In this document: piece after piece, positions 16,989 to 25,682 of the stretch
Layout of the letters: each line of letters begins with the position of its first letter
Numbering within the stretch: the first letter of the stretch is position 1
NCBI RefSeq assembly: GCF_019977195.1
Contig: NZ_AP024643.1
Location: 3,224,001-3,288,000, forward strand
Reading direction: 5' to 3'
Source: Arthrobacter sp. StoSoilA2
Lineage (GTDB): Bacteria > Actinomycetota > Actinomycetes > Actinomycetales > Micrococcaceae
DNA: 64,000 nucleotides
Position numbers and translations under genes: made by a program
The notes under the pieces: model-generated
Told to the model about the DNA's origin: nothing
The model's database searches: none
Seen by the model: only the letters and a program-made list of their open reading frames with translations

Positions 16989-18079
16989 TAGCTTCCTGCC
17001 TTTGCGATGGCGTTGACAGCCGTCACGATGCGGTCCAGATCATCCTGGCTCAAAGACGGGTGCACCGGGAGGGACAGTACGCTGGCTGCGGATTCTTCAG
17101 TGACAGGCAGCTCATCCGATGTCTGGAAGGGCGCAAGTCGGTGGTTCGGGATGGGATAGTACACGCCACAGCCGACGTTGTATTCCTCTCGCAATGCCTT
17201 GGCGAAACCATCACGGTCCTCGGTAATGCGGATGGTGTACTGATGGTAGACGTGCTCATAGCCCTCGGCTACCTTCGGGGTGATGACGCCTTCGATGTTT
17301 GCGTCAAAGAATGCTGCGTTTTCCTGCCGCGTCTTCGTCCAGCCTTCAACCTTTGTCAGCTGGACGCGCCCGATGGCTGCATGAATGTTGGTCATGCGGG
17401 CGTTAAAGCCAACCAACTCGTTCTCGTACTGGCGCTCCATGCCCTGGTTGCGCAAGAGGCGGAGGCGACGTTCGACGTCGGCCAGGCCCGTGCTGACCAT
17501 TCCGCCCTCGCCGGAGGTCATGTTCTTCGTGGGGTAAAGGCTGAACATGGCGAAGTCGCCGAAGGTCCCGACCTTCCGGCCGTTGACAGCGGCACCATGA
17601 GCCTGGGCTGCATCCTCGAACACTTTAACCCCGTGCTTCGCAGCCAGCGCGCCAATGGCATCAACATTGAAGGGGTGCCCATAGAGGTGGACAGGCATGA
17701 TCGCTGCCGTGCGGTCGGTAATCTTCGCCTCAACGGACGCAGGATCCAGCGTGTAGTAATCCGGGTCAACGTCGGCAAAGACGGGCGTGGCTCCGGTCAG
17801 CGCCACCGAGTTGGCCGTGGCTGCGAACGTGAACGAAGGAACAATGACTTCGTCGCCGGCGCCTATGCCGGCGGCCAGAAGGCCAAGGTGCAGTCCTGAG
17901 GTGCCGGAGTTGACGGCGACAGCTGCGCGGCCGTCCAGAAGTACTTGGGAAAATTCCTGCTCGAACGACGCAACCTCCGAGCCTTGGGCAAGCTGGCCGG
18001 AGGCCAGAACTGCCTCTACGGCCTTGCGCTCGTCGTCGCCAATGATGGGTTTGGCGGGGGGAATGAATTCGGGGCTCAT
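16988..18079 (-). CDS. DegT/DnrJ/EryC1/StrS aminotransferase, WbpE-like
   Basis: 363 residues. PLP lysine K185 lies in SLYPTKNMTSGEGG. Other family blocks are NSGTSGLHLGLLA (58-70), PSFTFAATANSV (81-92), HLYGHPFNVDAI (131-142) and EDAAQAHGA (155-163). These enzymes transfer an amino group from glutamate to a keto-sugar nucleotide. Length and motifs fit the sugar 3-aminotransferases of the WbpE/WlbC group. It overlaps the acetyltransferase gene upstream by four bases (ATGA) and the oxidoreductase downstream by one base, so the three are translationally coupled and very probably act in sequence. Confidence 0.9.
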   Translation of the reverse strand: MSPEFIPPAKPIIGDDERKAVEAVLASGQLAQGSEVASFEQEFSQVLLDGRAAVAVNSGTSGLHLGLLAAGIGAGDEVIVPSFTFAATANSVALTGATPVFADVDPDYYTLDPASVEAKITDRTAAIMPVHLYGHPFNVDAIGALAAKHGVKVFEDAAQAHGAAVNGRKVGTFGDFAMFSLYPTKNMTSGEGGMVSTGLADVERRLRLLRNQGMERQYENELVGFNARMTNIHAAIGRVQLTKVEGWTKTRQENAAFFDANIEGVITPKVAEGYEHVYHQYTIRITEDRDGFAKALREEYNVGCGVYYPIPNHRLAPFQTSDELPVTEESAASVLSLPVHPSLSQDDLDRIVTAVNAIAKAGS

Positions 18080-18666
18080 GCCTCTACCTCTCGAAGTGTC
18101 TCGTTCTGTTCAACATATGTGGCGCCGGTTTCCGGGCATACCCAGTTCCCGCCAACGTTCTGCAGCGGGAAGCCCGCCTTACCGACCCAGCCCCGCCGCT
18201 TGGCCGGAACCCCGACCATCAGCGCGAAATCAGGGACATCTTTGGCGACAACCGCTCCGGCGGCTACGGTGGCCCAGCGTCCGATGGTCACGGGAGCGAC
18301 GCATACGGCACGGGCACCGATGGACGCACCTTCACGAATAGTGACGCCCACTGGCTCCCAGTCGTGTGCACTCTTCAGGCTTCCGTCCGGACCTACAGCA
18401 CGGGGATAGGTATCATTCGTCAGCACGACTGCCGGACCGATAAATACGCCGGCCTCGAGTTCTGCGGGCTCGTAGACAAGTGCATAGTTCTGGACTTTGC
18501 AGTTGTCCCCCATCTTGACGCCGGTGCCGATGTAGGCACCGCGTCCGACGATGCAATTGACACCCAATTCGGCTTTCTCGCGGACTTGGGCAAGATGCCA
18601 GATCTTGGATCCATCACCAATTACCGCCTCGTCTGAAACATCGGCGCTCTCTGCAACCACTATCAC
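18076..18666 (-). CDS. Hexapeptide-repeat sugar N-acetyltransferase, WbpD-like
   Basis: 196 residues from GTG at 18666, preferred because AAGGGA sits 8 bases upstream; a TTG at 18702 would add 12 residues. Left-handed beta-helix repeats (I/V/L-x4 hexads) run from ADVSDEAVIGDGSKIWH through IGRGAYIGTGVKMGDNC and EGASIGARAVCVAPVTIG. The ending VVAKDVPDFALMVGVPAKRRGWV is typical of trimeric acetyl-CoA-dependent sugar acetyltransferases. In the WbpD/WlbB pathway it acetylates the 3-amino group just introduced by the aminotransferase. First gene of the trio. The C-terminal ~40 residues add a cysteine pair (CPETGATY preceded by NWVCP) common in this subgroup. Confidence 0.87.
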   Translation of the reverse strand: MIVVAESADVSDEAVIGDGSKIWHLAQVREKAELGVNCIVGRGAYIGTGVKMGDNCKVQNYALVYEPAELEAGVFIGPAVVLTNDTYPRAVGPDGSLKSAHDWEPVGVTIREGASIGARAVCVAPVTIGRWATVAAGAVVAKDVPDFALMVGVPAKRRGWVGKAGFPLQNVGGNWVCPETGATYVEQNETLREVEA

Positions 18667-18772
18667 CGGTGAAGGTCCCTTCTGATTGAGCACACGCGAC
18701 AACGAGTTTCATCTTAGCCGAGACGCCATGTCCTCGCGTCAAGCCAGCGCCTTGAGCTGGTATCGCCAACAG

Positions 18773-18781
18773 TTATCCACA
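18773..18781 (+). promoter_or_regulatory. Consensus DnaA-box-like 9-mer
   Basis: TTATCCACA, an exact match to the classical DnaA box, in the intergenic region between the minus-strand acetyltransferase and the plus-strand FtsK-like gene. A single box is not an origin and could be chance; a second exact copy (reverse strand) is at 32652-32660. Confidence 0.4.
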
Positions 18782-18866
18782 TAGCCCAGGAAGGGGGCAG
18801 CAGGCTGCCCCGGAATTCCATAGCCTCAGTTCTGGACGCTGCGGGAATCCAGGAAGGAATGGGCAA

Positions 18867-21800
18867 ATGATCTTTGAGTGCACACTGGTTCGTGGCCCGA
18901 ATGCCGCATCACCGGAACCACCGGAAGAACTGACAATCATCGCTTTCGGTGGAATGCCGGGCTTGGAACTCCAGCGGCAATTGCAGGAGGCGCGGGGGGT
19001 CGGTCCGCTCTCAGTCGCAGGGGAAGACCTGTCCGCCCTGACTGTCGGACACCCGCCACTCGTGGCCGGGGCCGTACTGGTGGACGGACACTGTCCCGTT
19101 GAAAAGTCAGACTCCCCGGCAACGCCGCTCCTGCTCCTGTCCCATACCGGGCCGGGGGCGGGCTCAGTCTTTGCACTCCAGCGCGGTCACCACCACATTG
19201 GCCGCGGCGATGTCGACATTCGCATCCCTGATCCAGGCATGTCCCGCGAGCACGCCGTGCTGGAGGTGTCCAGCACCGCATTGAGCGTCACGGACACGGG
19301 CAGCCGGAACTCGGTACTTGTTGATGGGGAGCGTGTCCGTGAAAAGACGGTGACGTCGTCTTCGGAAATTCGCTGCGGCAATACAACCTTCACTATCGTT
19401 ACGCCAAACAGCTCCACTCCCGGGATTCACGCCGACGCCGGCCGTTCCGTTGAATTGCCCCTTGAAGTCCAGCGTCAGACGGGCTCATTGAACCGATGGC
19501 CGGTTGCCGTTGCGGCGGGGCTCCCGTTGGTAGCAGGCGTTGGTCTTGCACTCGCAACGGGAATGTGGATGTTCCTTGGCTTTACGGCCGTTTCCGCGCT
19601 GGGCCTCCTTGTTCCGATAATCACCGGAAGGAAGGGACGCCGGGAGTTCAGGCTTGCCGTCGCAACGGCGGCCTTGCAGGACGCCCAACGCCGCCGCCGA
19701 TGTTCGCCGTCTGCTGCAGAGATCATCGTTGCCACCATGGTCCCGGCGGCAGGCTTGGTCCTGAACCCTCCGGCACCGCCAACATTGCCCGGCCCCGTGG
19801 CGGGGTCGCCCGATGCGTCACCACCACGTCCGGCCGCCGGCTCGGGAACGTGCGTCCGGCTAGGTACGGCGCCCACCCTGGCCAATGTGCGGATCGTCCC
19901 CGCAGATCCCCATTTCTGTCCACCGGCAATCGGAGCCATGCCAGTAACGCTGGGCGTGCACCCCGCGACTGTTGCCTTGCACGGCCAGGCCGAGCACGTC
20001 GATGCCCTGATCCGCTTTATCATCATGCAACTGTCAAGTTTCCCAGGATCGTCGGCCACACCGATTATTCTTTTGGGACCGATAGGGCGCCTGCCTCTCA
20101 GCGCCCGGTTCCTCCCGCACCTGACGCTTGCCACAAATGATGCGGCCGCGACGGCAGCTCTACGAAGGTCGAAGGGAAACAACAATGGCAGGCTCATAGT
20201 TCTCGATGACTCGCCGGGCGGAGATGAGTGCAATACCAAACTCCTGGACGCCGCCTTGGAGGCTTCATGGCAGGTGTTGCGGCATTCCGGCCACTACCCC
20301 GGACCCAACGGTCCGGTCATTGAGATAGGACAGTCTGGAACATCCGCCAATTTACAGGTCCCCGGTGGCCTGCAGGAGTTCATCCCGGACTTGGTTCCAC
20401 TGAAGGCCTTCGAACAGTTCTGCCGCACAATGGCGTCCATCCCGCACCGGGAAGGCCCTGCCGAGGACGCCATTCCAGAATCATGCTCTTTGAATGACCT
20501 GCTTCCAGGCGGACCTCGAGGCATACTCCGGCGATGGGTTGGCGGGAACGGGCCAAACGAGCTCCAGGCAATTCTGGGGCAGGGCCAAGACGGCCCCTTG
20601 ACGTTTAGCTTCCATATTGATGGACCCCATCTCCTGGTAGCCGGAACTACAGGCTCCGGGAAATCGGAACTCCTGCGGACGATAGTGGCATCCATGGCCC
20701 TGAATCACTCGCCAGACGAGGTGACATTCCTGTTTGTCGATTTCAAGGGAGGCTCCGGACTACGCCCTTTACGTGGGCTTCCGCACTGCGTGGGCCTTCT
20801 TACTGACCTTGGAAGTCATCATCTTGACCGCGTGCTTACTTCCCTGCGGGGCGAGATCCGCCATCGCGAGGAGTTGTTCGCGGACGCTGGGACTTCAGAC
20901 TTGGCTGCATACCAACGTTCAGCTGCAGCTACAGGGGCGGCGATCCCCCACTTGGTCCTTGTTGTAGATGAGTTCCGAATGTTGGTCGACGAAGCCCCCG
21001 GAGCCCTTCGTGAGCTGATGCGCGTTGCCGCCATTGGACGGTCCCTCGGCATTCACCTGGTCATGGCCACACAAAGGCCACAAGGTGCGCTGACCGCCGA
21101 CATCCGCGCCAACGTCACTTCAAGCATCGCACTGCGTGTTCAGTCGGATGCAGAATCAATGGACATCATCAATTCCAAAGCCGCTGCATCCATCGGCGTC
21201 GGCGTTCCCGGGCGGGCGTATCTTGTAAGGGCCACCGGCAATCCAGAGGAATTCCAGACGGCGTCCCTTGCTGTGCCAGCCACCGTCAGCCGGGCCCCGG
21301 AGGCAGCAATCGTTCAGTCGGCCGTTGGGGCCTTGCACTCTCCGCAGGACAAACAGCCAATGATCGGGAAGTCCACGGCACAGTCGGAAACAAGGGCCGA
21401 AGCGGTGGTCTCGGCAACCCGAACCGCCTGGCGCTCCCTGGGGCGGGCTGACCCCAGGCAACCTGTAGCCCCACCTTTGCCGGTGTCCATTGGGTGGAAT
21501 GAAGATCTGTCCGCTTTCGGTATGGCGGGCAAGGACGTTGAAGACGCACCGGACGGGTCCATGACCCCCGTAGGTCCGTTGGGGATCGTGGACAGACCGG
21601 AACAGCAGTCAGTGGAGGCCCTGCAATGGTCGCCTTCCGACCATGGTCATTTCGCCATGATCGGCAGCAGTTCCAGTGGAATGCACGAATGCTTCAAGGC
21701 TGCATCGGCGATGCTGGCAGCACATGGAATCCCACCGCATCTGTACATCCTGGATTCAGTTGGAATGCTGGGAAAGCTCCGTCCAGACGGCAGCTATGGC

Positions 21801-23069
21801 GCCACACTGGGCCTGCATCAGCTGGCATTGGCGGTACGGGTCCTTGAGCGGCTCGCTGAAGAAATGGCACGTCGACGCGGGGCGGGCGAGGATGTGTCCA
21901 CACGGCCCCGTTTGGTCCTGGTGGTTACCGGCTTTTGCTCATGGGCCGCAGCGCTCCGATCAGGGCGTTTCGCGTGGGCCGAGGATCTCTTGAGGGACAT
22001 CGTCCGGGACGGGACACCCCTTGGCATCACAGTCCTGATCTCCGGCGAACGCGAACTCGTCAGCTCACGATTTTTCGCCGCAATCCCAAACCGGGCATTT
22101 TTCCCAACGGGCGCCACGGAAGAATCGCGCTTTCACTGGCCACGCCTTCCCGAAGTCGAGTCTGTCCCAGGGCGCGCTGTTGCCATGGGTGGATTTGTTC
22201 AGGGCGCAACCACGGTGGTTCATTTCCGCACTGCACCCATCCGCACTGCACCCATCCGCACTGAACCAAGCAGGAATGACTGGCCGTTCGTTGATCTTCA
22301 ACCTTCATCGGAACCACCCTTCCGGGTCCGGCCCCTCCCCGAATACCTCAGCACGTCTGCTTTCGTTGCCGCGATGGCAGCTGTCCCAGGACCATCGGGG
22401 CGATCCCCGGGATCGGCGCAGTCTGGCAGCAACCGCATTGCACGTGAAGACGAGGACGGCGCGACATCGCCGGACTCCATTCCCTTGTGGATCGGCCTTG
22501 GGGGCGACGAATCGGTTCCCGTGTCATTTCCCCTTGGGCGGCGTGGTGTCAGCATCATTATTGGAGGTCATGGCTCCGGCAAGACTTCGGTGCTGACATC
22601 GCTGATGGCCCTTAATTCCCAGGTTCCGTGGATCTTCCCGGCAGCTGGAACTACCACGGGTGCTTTCTGGGCAAGCGTGGCCCGTTCTGCCACCACTGGG
22701 TCGCTGGATCCTGCGAGCATCCTCTGTGTCGATGACGCCGATCTCCTGGATCCGGAGGGGCGCGCAGCTCTCGCCGCCCTGGCTGGCCGGACACGAGGAA
22801 TGATCATGACTGCCACGACAGGTCCAGCATTGCTTCAACGCTTGCCACTGGCTGCAGAGGTCCAAGCCAATGGCAACGGCCTGATTCTGGCTCCGAGGAC
22901 TCCCCTGGACGGCGACATCCTCGGCGTGAGGCTGGAAATAGAAAACCCGCCGCGTGCCGGTCGGGGCGTGATCGTCCGGGGAAACCGCGCGGTCCAAGTG
23001 CAGGTGGCGTTCACCACCGACTCCATGACGCACATCAGGAGCATCGAAAGCCAGGGCGGCATTCGCTAG
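18867..23069 (+). CDS. EssC/EccC-like FtsK/SpoIIIE ATPase with N-terminal FHA domain
   Basis: 1400 residues; ATG preceded by GGAAGGAA. The FHA domain is at ~105-165 (HIGRGDVDIRIPDPGMSREHAVLEV). Two membrane helices at ~212-255 are followed by three FtsK-like ATPase modules. Module 1 is intact: Walker A GTTGSGKSE at ~593, FVDFKGG, Walker B LVLVVDEF at ~697, and MATQRPQG. Module 2 is degenerate: Walker A position reads IGSSSSGMHE at ~928, without the lysine. Module 3 has Walker A GGHGSGKTS at ~1233 and LCVDDAD. This is the architecture of EssC, the motor of type VII secretion, which recruits WXG100 substrates. No WXG100, EsxA/B-like or other secretion gene is in the window, so the system may be split or the protein may act alone. 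Ends 4 bp overlapping the convergent gene. Confidence 0.88.
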   Translation: MIFECTLVRGPNAASPEPPEELTIIAFGGMPGLELQRQLQEARGVGPLSVAGEDLSALTVGHPPLVAGAVLVDGHCPVEKSDSPATPLLLLSHTGPGAGSVFALQRGHHHIGRGDVDIRIPDPGMSREHAVLEVSSTALSVTDTGSRNSVLVDGERVREKTVTSSSEIRCGNTTFTIVTPNSSTPGIHADAGRSVELPLEVQRQTGSLNRWPVAVAAGLPLVAGVGLALATGMWMFLGFTAVSALGLLVPIITGRKGRREFRLAVATAALQDAQRRRRCSPSAAEIIVATMVPAAGLVLNPPAPPTLPGPVAGSPDASPPRPAAGSGTCVRLGTAPTLANVRIVPADPHFCPPAIGAMPVTLGVHPATVALHGQAEHVDALIRFIIMQLSSFPGSSATPIILLGPIGRLPLSARFLPHLTLATNDAAATAALRRSKGNNNGRLIVLDDSPGGDECNTKLLDAALEASWQVLRHSGHYPGPNGPVIEIGQSGTSANLQVPGGLQEFIPDLVPLKAFEQFCRTMASIPHREGPAEDAIPESCSLNDLLPGGPRGILRRWVGGNGPNELQAILGQGQDGPLTFSFHIDGPHLLVAGTTGSGKSELLRTIVASMALNHSPDEVTFLFVDFKGGSGLRPLRGLPHCVGLLTDLGSHHLDRVLTSLRGEIRHREELFADAGTSDLAAYQRSAAATGAAIPHLVLVVDEFRMLVDEAPGALRELMRVAAIGRSLGIHLVMATQRPQGALTADIRANVTSSIALRVQSDAESMDIINSKAAASIGVGVPGRAYLVRATGNPEEFQTASLAVPATVSRAPEAAIVQSAVGALHSPQDKQPMIGKSTAQSETRAEAVVSATRTAWRSLGRADPRQPVAPPLPVSIGWNEDLSAFGMAGKDVEDAPDGSMTPVGPLGIVDRPEQQSVEALQWSPSDHGHFAMIGSSSSGMHECFKAASAMLAAHGIPPHLYILDSVGMLGKLRPDGSYGATLGLHQLALAVRVLERLAEEMARRRGAGEDVSTRPRLVLVVTGFCSWAAALRSGRFAWAEDLLRDIVRDGTPLGITVLISGERELVSSRFFAAIPNRAFFPTGATEESRFHWPRLPEVESVPGRAVAMGGFVQGATTVVHFRTAPIRTAPIRTEPSRNDWPFVDLQPSSEPPFRVRPLPEYLSTSAFVAAMAAVPGPSGRSPGSAQSGSNRIAREDEDGATSPDSIPLWIGLGGDESVPVSFPLGRRGVSIIIGGHGSGKTSVLTSLMALNSQVPWIFPAAGTTTGAFWASVARSATTGSLDPASILCVDDADLLDPEGRAALAALAGRTRGMIMTATTGPALLQRLPLAAEVQANGNGLILAPRTPLDGDILGVRLEIENPPRAGRGVIVRGNRAVQVQVAFTTDSMTHIRSIESQGGIR
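22226..22266 (+). repeat. 15-bp tandem repeat inside the FtsK-like gene
   Basis: CCGCACTGCACCCAT is present twice in tandem (22226-22240, 22241-22255), with a partial third copy (CCGCACTGAACC) after it. It encodes RTAPI-RTAPI-RTEPS in a linker between ATPase modules, so copy-number change would stay in frame. Confidence 0.9.
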
Positions 23070-23575
23070 AGCGCGCCCTGCGTCCCTCCCGCTCGCGACG
23101 CATATGCGATGACACGCTTTTGGAAGAGAAACACGATCGCCGCCAGCGCAGGCAAAATCATGGCCAACCCCGGCAGAACCAAGCCGCCGGTCATGGTTGG
23201 GAAACCGATGGTAAGGACGAACAACTGAGCCACCAAGGCGGCCGCTCGGGTCCATCGGTAACCGCGGAACAGGAAATGGCCCACAGCGAACAGCCAGGCC
23301 GAGAAGGCCAATAGGAGGCCCAGCGTAAAGACCGCTCCCCAAAACGTCAGGACAGGGGCTCCGGTCAACAGCTCGAAGGCGTACCAAGCCGCAGCACCAA
23401 GGAGGGCCAGTGCTTCCAACACGACAACGATGGAAATAACCAGGATTCCAGGAGGCTTCTTGCCTCCGGATTCCAGTCCCTGAGTTATGGGTCCCTCAGG
23501 CACAGGTCTAACTGGACCGTTGCTTCCATCTGATCCAGAGTTTGGTTGGGCCGGGTTAACAGGAGGTCTTGACAC
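23066..23575 (-). CDS. Small four-helix membrane protein, unknown function
   Basis: 169 residues; GTG at 23575 with AGGAGGT just upstream (on the minus strand the gene begins GTGTCAAGACC). A ~45-residue Pro/Gly/Ser-rich cytosolic leader precedes four hydrophobic helices (ILVISIVVVLEALALLG; FWGAVFTLGLLLAFSAWLF; AAALVAQLFVLTIG; LPGLAMILPALAAIVFLF). Actinobacteria carry many such proteins, often annotated only as integral membrane protein; I do not recognise a function. The stop overlaps the FtsK-like gene tail by four bases on the opposite strand, with no terminator between them. Confidence 0.75.
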   Translation of the reverse strand: MSRPPVNPAQPNSGSDGSNGPVRPVPEGPITQGLESGGKKPPGILVISIVVVLEALALLGAAAWYAFELLTGAPVLTFWGAVFTLGLLLAFSAWLFAVGHFLFRGYRWTRAAALVAQLFVLTIGFPTMTGGLVLPGLAMILPALAAIVFLFQKRVIAYASRAGGTQGAL

Positions 23576-23718
23576 ACTGGCACCCTACCGGACATAGTCA
23601 TCTAGCAGTGAGGGCACTGGCGGCTGATGTGATGCATCGCTCACGGATTCAGGGCATTTCAACGACTAATACCCCTTGTTTACAAGGCGTTAACATGAAA
23701 CGCTTGACTCAGACGACC

Positions 23719-23742
23719 AAGGGGGCCCATGCGGGCCCCTTT
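23719..23742 (+). terminator. Terminator-like hairpin in the whiB1 leader region
   Basis: AAGGGGGCCC (23719-23728) pairs with GGGCCCCTTT (23733-23742) with one G-U pair and a 4-nt loop, followed by CCTTTGG. It lies 73 bases upstream of whiB1 with no plus-strand gene before it. A second, weaker stem (GAGCC..GGCTC, ~23749-23780) follows. It could attenuate whiB1, end a short leader or small RNA, or be incidental. Confidence 0.5.
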
Positions 23743-23814
23743 CCTTTGGAGCCTCTCGTGAATGTTTTCACAAAAGGCTCAAACTAGTTCTCACGAATGG
23801 AGTGACTGATCAGC

Positions 23815-24063
23815 ATGGATTGGCGTAATCGCGCAGCCTGCCTCGACAAGGACCCGGAGCTCTTTTTCCCAGTCGGCAACACGGGACCAGCACTTCTGCA
23901 GATTGAGGAAGCAAAAAGCGTTTGCCGCCGGTGCCCGGTCGTGGACACTTGCCTTCAATGGGCTCTGGAGTCCGGCCAGGATGCAGGCGTCTGGGGTGGC
24001 ATGAGCGAGGACGAACGCCGTGCACTCAAGCGTCGCGCAGCACGGGCCCGGCGCGCTTCTTAG
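23815..24063 (+). CDS. whiB1: WhiB1-type iron-sulfur transcription regulator
   Basis: 82 residues. Four cysteines C9, C37, C40 and C46 (C-x27-C-x2-C-x5-C) match the 4Fe-4S ligands of WhiB proteins. DPELFFPVGN, GVWGGMSEDERRALKRR (G[V/I]WGG turn plus basic tail) and the short length place it with WhiB1 rather than other paralogues; M. tuberculosis WhiB1 is nearly identical in these blocks. The family binds DNA with the sigma-A region 4, and its cluster reacts with nitric oxide. As in M. tuberculosis, it is convergent with a pdtaS-type kinase. The 239-bp upstream region carries hairpins that could be regulatory; the Shine-Dalgarno is weak (GGAG ~16 bases upstream). Confidence 0.95.
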   Translation: MDWRNRAACLDKDPELFFPVGNTGPALLQIEEAKSVCRRCPVVDTCLQWALESGQDAGVWGGMSEDERRALKRRAARARRAS

Positions 24064-24095
24064 CAGCTCGCTTCCCAGCAGGCAGTACAAGCACC

Positions 24096-24139
24096 AACGC
24101 GGAAGGCCGCGGACCAACTGGTCCGCGGCCTTCCGCGTT
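24096..24139 (+). terminator. Strong bidirectional terminator between whiB1 and the histidine kinase
   Basis: Perfect 20-bp inverted repeat (24096-24115 with 24120-24139), 4-nt loop, TTT/AAA flanks. It lies 33 bases past the whiB1 stop and 41 bases past the kinase stop on the other strand, so it can serve both. Confidence 0.93.
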
Positions 24140-24180
24140 TAAGACAGCTGCCTGCTAAACCCCTCCACCTCCGGAAGGCG

Positions 24181-25650
24181 CTAAGCGCGCGCGAGGTTCA
24201 GGACAATTTCGACGGCGGTCCCGCCGCCCTCCCTGGGGCTCCATTGAATGGATCCGCCAAGCTCACTTGTGACCAGAGTACGCACGATCTGCAAACCCAG
24301 GCCTTCCGTGTATTGCCCGTCCGGCAACCCAACACCATCATCGGCAATAGTTACTGTCAGGAACTCGTCATTTCCGTCTCCCGCTGCACGGTCAGCGAGC
24401 AACCAAACGGTTCCCGTGCGTCCCTCCAAACCGTGCTCAACAGCATTAGTGACCAGTTCGTTGATGACCAGGGCCAGGGGCGTTGCGAAATCGCTGGGGA
24501 GTTCACCGAACATCCCGGATCTTTCGGTGCGTACTTGCTGGGAAGGTGAAGCGACTTCGGCAGAAAGCCTGAACTGGCGGCCAATGAGTTCATCGAAGTC
24601 GACGCTTTGAGTCAGACCCTGGGACAGGGTCTCGTGAACAAGCGCGATGGTGGCCACGCGACGCATGGCCTGTTCCAGTCCCTGTTTTGCTTCGTCGCTG
24701 ACCATCCGTCGGGACTGCATACGCAGCAGGGCGGCAACGGTCTGGAGGTTGTTCTTGACTCGGTGGTGGATCTCGCGGATCGTCGCGTCCTTGGTGACCA
24801 GCTCCATTTCGCGGCGCCTCAACTCGGACACGTCGCGGCACAAAACAAGGGCGCCAAAGCGATGTTGCTCGTCGCGCAAAGGAATGGCACGCAGGGACAG
24901 GCTAACCCCCCTGGACTCAATTTCGCTGCGCCATGGCATTCGGCCAGTGACAACCAACGGCAGCGTCTCGTCCACCATGCGCCGATCCTTCAGCAATCCC
25001 GCCGTCACTTCAGCGAGGGAACGTCCTTCCAGGGACTCAACTTCGCCCAGCCGCCGGAAAGCAGATACGCCGTTGGGACTTGCATACTGCACAATGCCTT
25101 CAGCGTCGAGCCGGATGAGTCCGTCCCCCACACGCGGGGCGCCTCTGCGTGATCCGGTTGGCGATGCGAAATCCGGCCACAACCCCAGAGTTCCCATGCG
25201 AAGGAGGTCGTAGGCGCATTGCCGGTACGTGAGTTCCAGCCTGGACGGCATACGGGAACTGGAAAGATCCATATGGGATGTGACAACAGCGAGAGTCCTG
25301 CCGTTGCGCACCATCGGCACGGCTTCGACACGCAGCGCCATTTCGCTGCTCCAGCTCGTCTCACTGGAGCGTTCAATGGAGCGGCTGTTCCAGGCCTTTT
25401 CCACGAGTGGACGAAGATCCGAGCGGATGCCCTCACCCACGAAGTCCGCGTGAAACACCGTATGCGATGTCGACGGACGTACGTGGGCGAGGGCGATGTA
25501 CCCAAACTCCGGATGGGGAAACCACAAGGCGAGGTCTGCAAACGCCAGGTCGGCGACCATTTGCCAATCGCCTACCAGGAGGTGCAGCCATTCAGCATCT
25601 CCAGGCCCGAAATCAGCGTGTTCCCTGATGGGGTCTGTAAAGATTGCCAC
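24181..25650 (-). CDS. pdtaS: PdtaS-like sensor histidine kinase (HisKA_2)
   Basis: 489 residues; GTG at 25650 with GGAGGT six bases upstream. Residues ~5-155 form an N-terminal GAF-like sensor domain and ~170-275 a PAS domain (GLIRLDAEGIVQYASPNGVSAF). The dimerisation/phosphorylation helix IREIHHRVKNNLQT lies at 291-304 with His295/His296, and a Bergerat ATPase fold ends the protein (NELVTNAVEHG, DDGVGLP, GLGLQIV). The HHRVKNNLQ box defines the HisKA_2 subfamily that pairs with ANTAR-type RNA-binding regulators (PdtaR), which antiterminate transcripts. There is no membrane helix, so it is a cytosolic sensor. The regulator is not adjacent, also true in M. tuberculosis (pdtaS Rv3220c). The gene follows NAD-GDH with a 32-bp gap. 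Confidence 0.92.
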   Translation of the reverse strand: MAIFTDPIREHADFGPGDAEWLHLLVGDWQMVADLAFADLALWFPHPEFGYIALAHVRPSTSHTVFHADFVGEGIRSDLRPLVEKAWNSRSIERSSETSWSSEMALRVEAVPMVRNGRTLAVVTSHMDLSSSRMPSRLELTYRQCAYDLLRMGTLGLWPDFASPTGSRRGAPRVGDGLIRLDAEGIVQYASPNGVSAFRRLGEVESLEGRSLAEVTAGLLKDRRMVDETLPLVVTGRMPWRSEIESRGVSLSLRAIPLRDEQHRFGALVLCRDVSELRRREMELVTKDATIREIHHRVKNNLQTVAALLRMQSRRMVSDEAKQGLEQAMRRVATIALVHETLSQGLTQSVDFDELIGRQFRLSAEVASPSQQVRTERSGMFGELPSDFATPLALVINELVTNAVEHGLEGRTGTVWLLADRAAGDGNDEFLTVTIADDGVGLPDGQYTEGLGLQIVRTLVTSELGGSIQWSPREGGGTAVEIVLNLARA

Positions 25651-25682
25651 TGCACCTCCATTTGCGACGCGGGGACCAGCCC

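Noticed and set aside
18867..23575. Complete type VII secretion locus
   Set aside because: Only the ATPase is present; no WXG100 or other core component was found.
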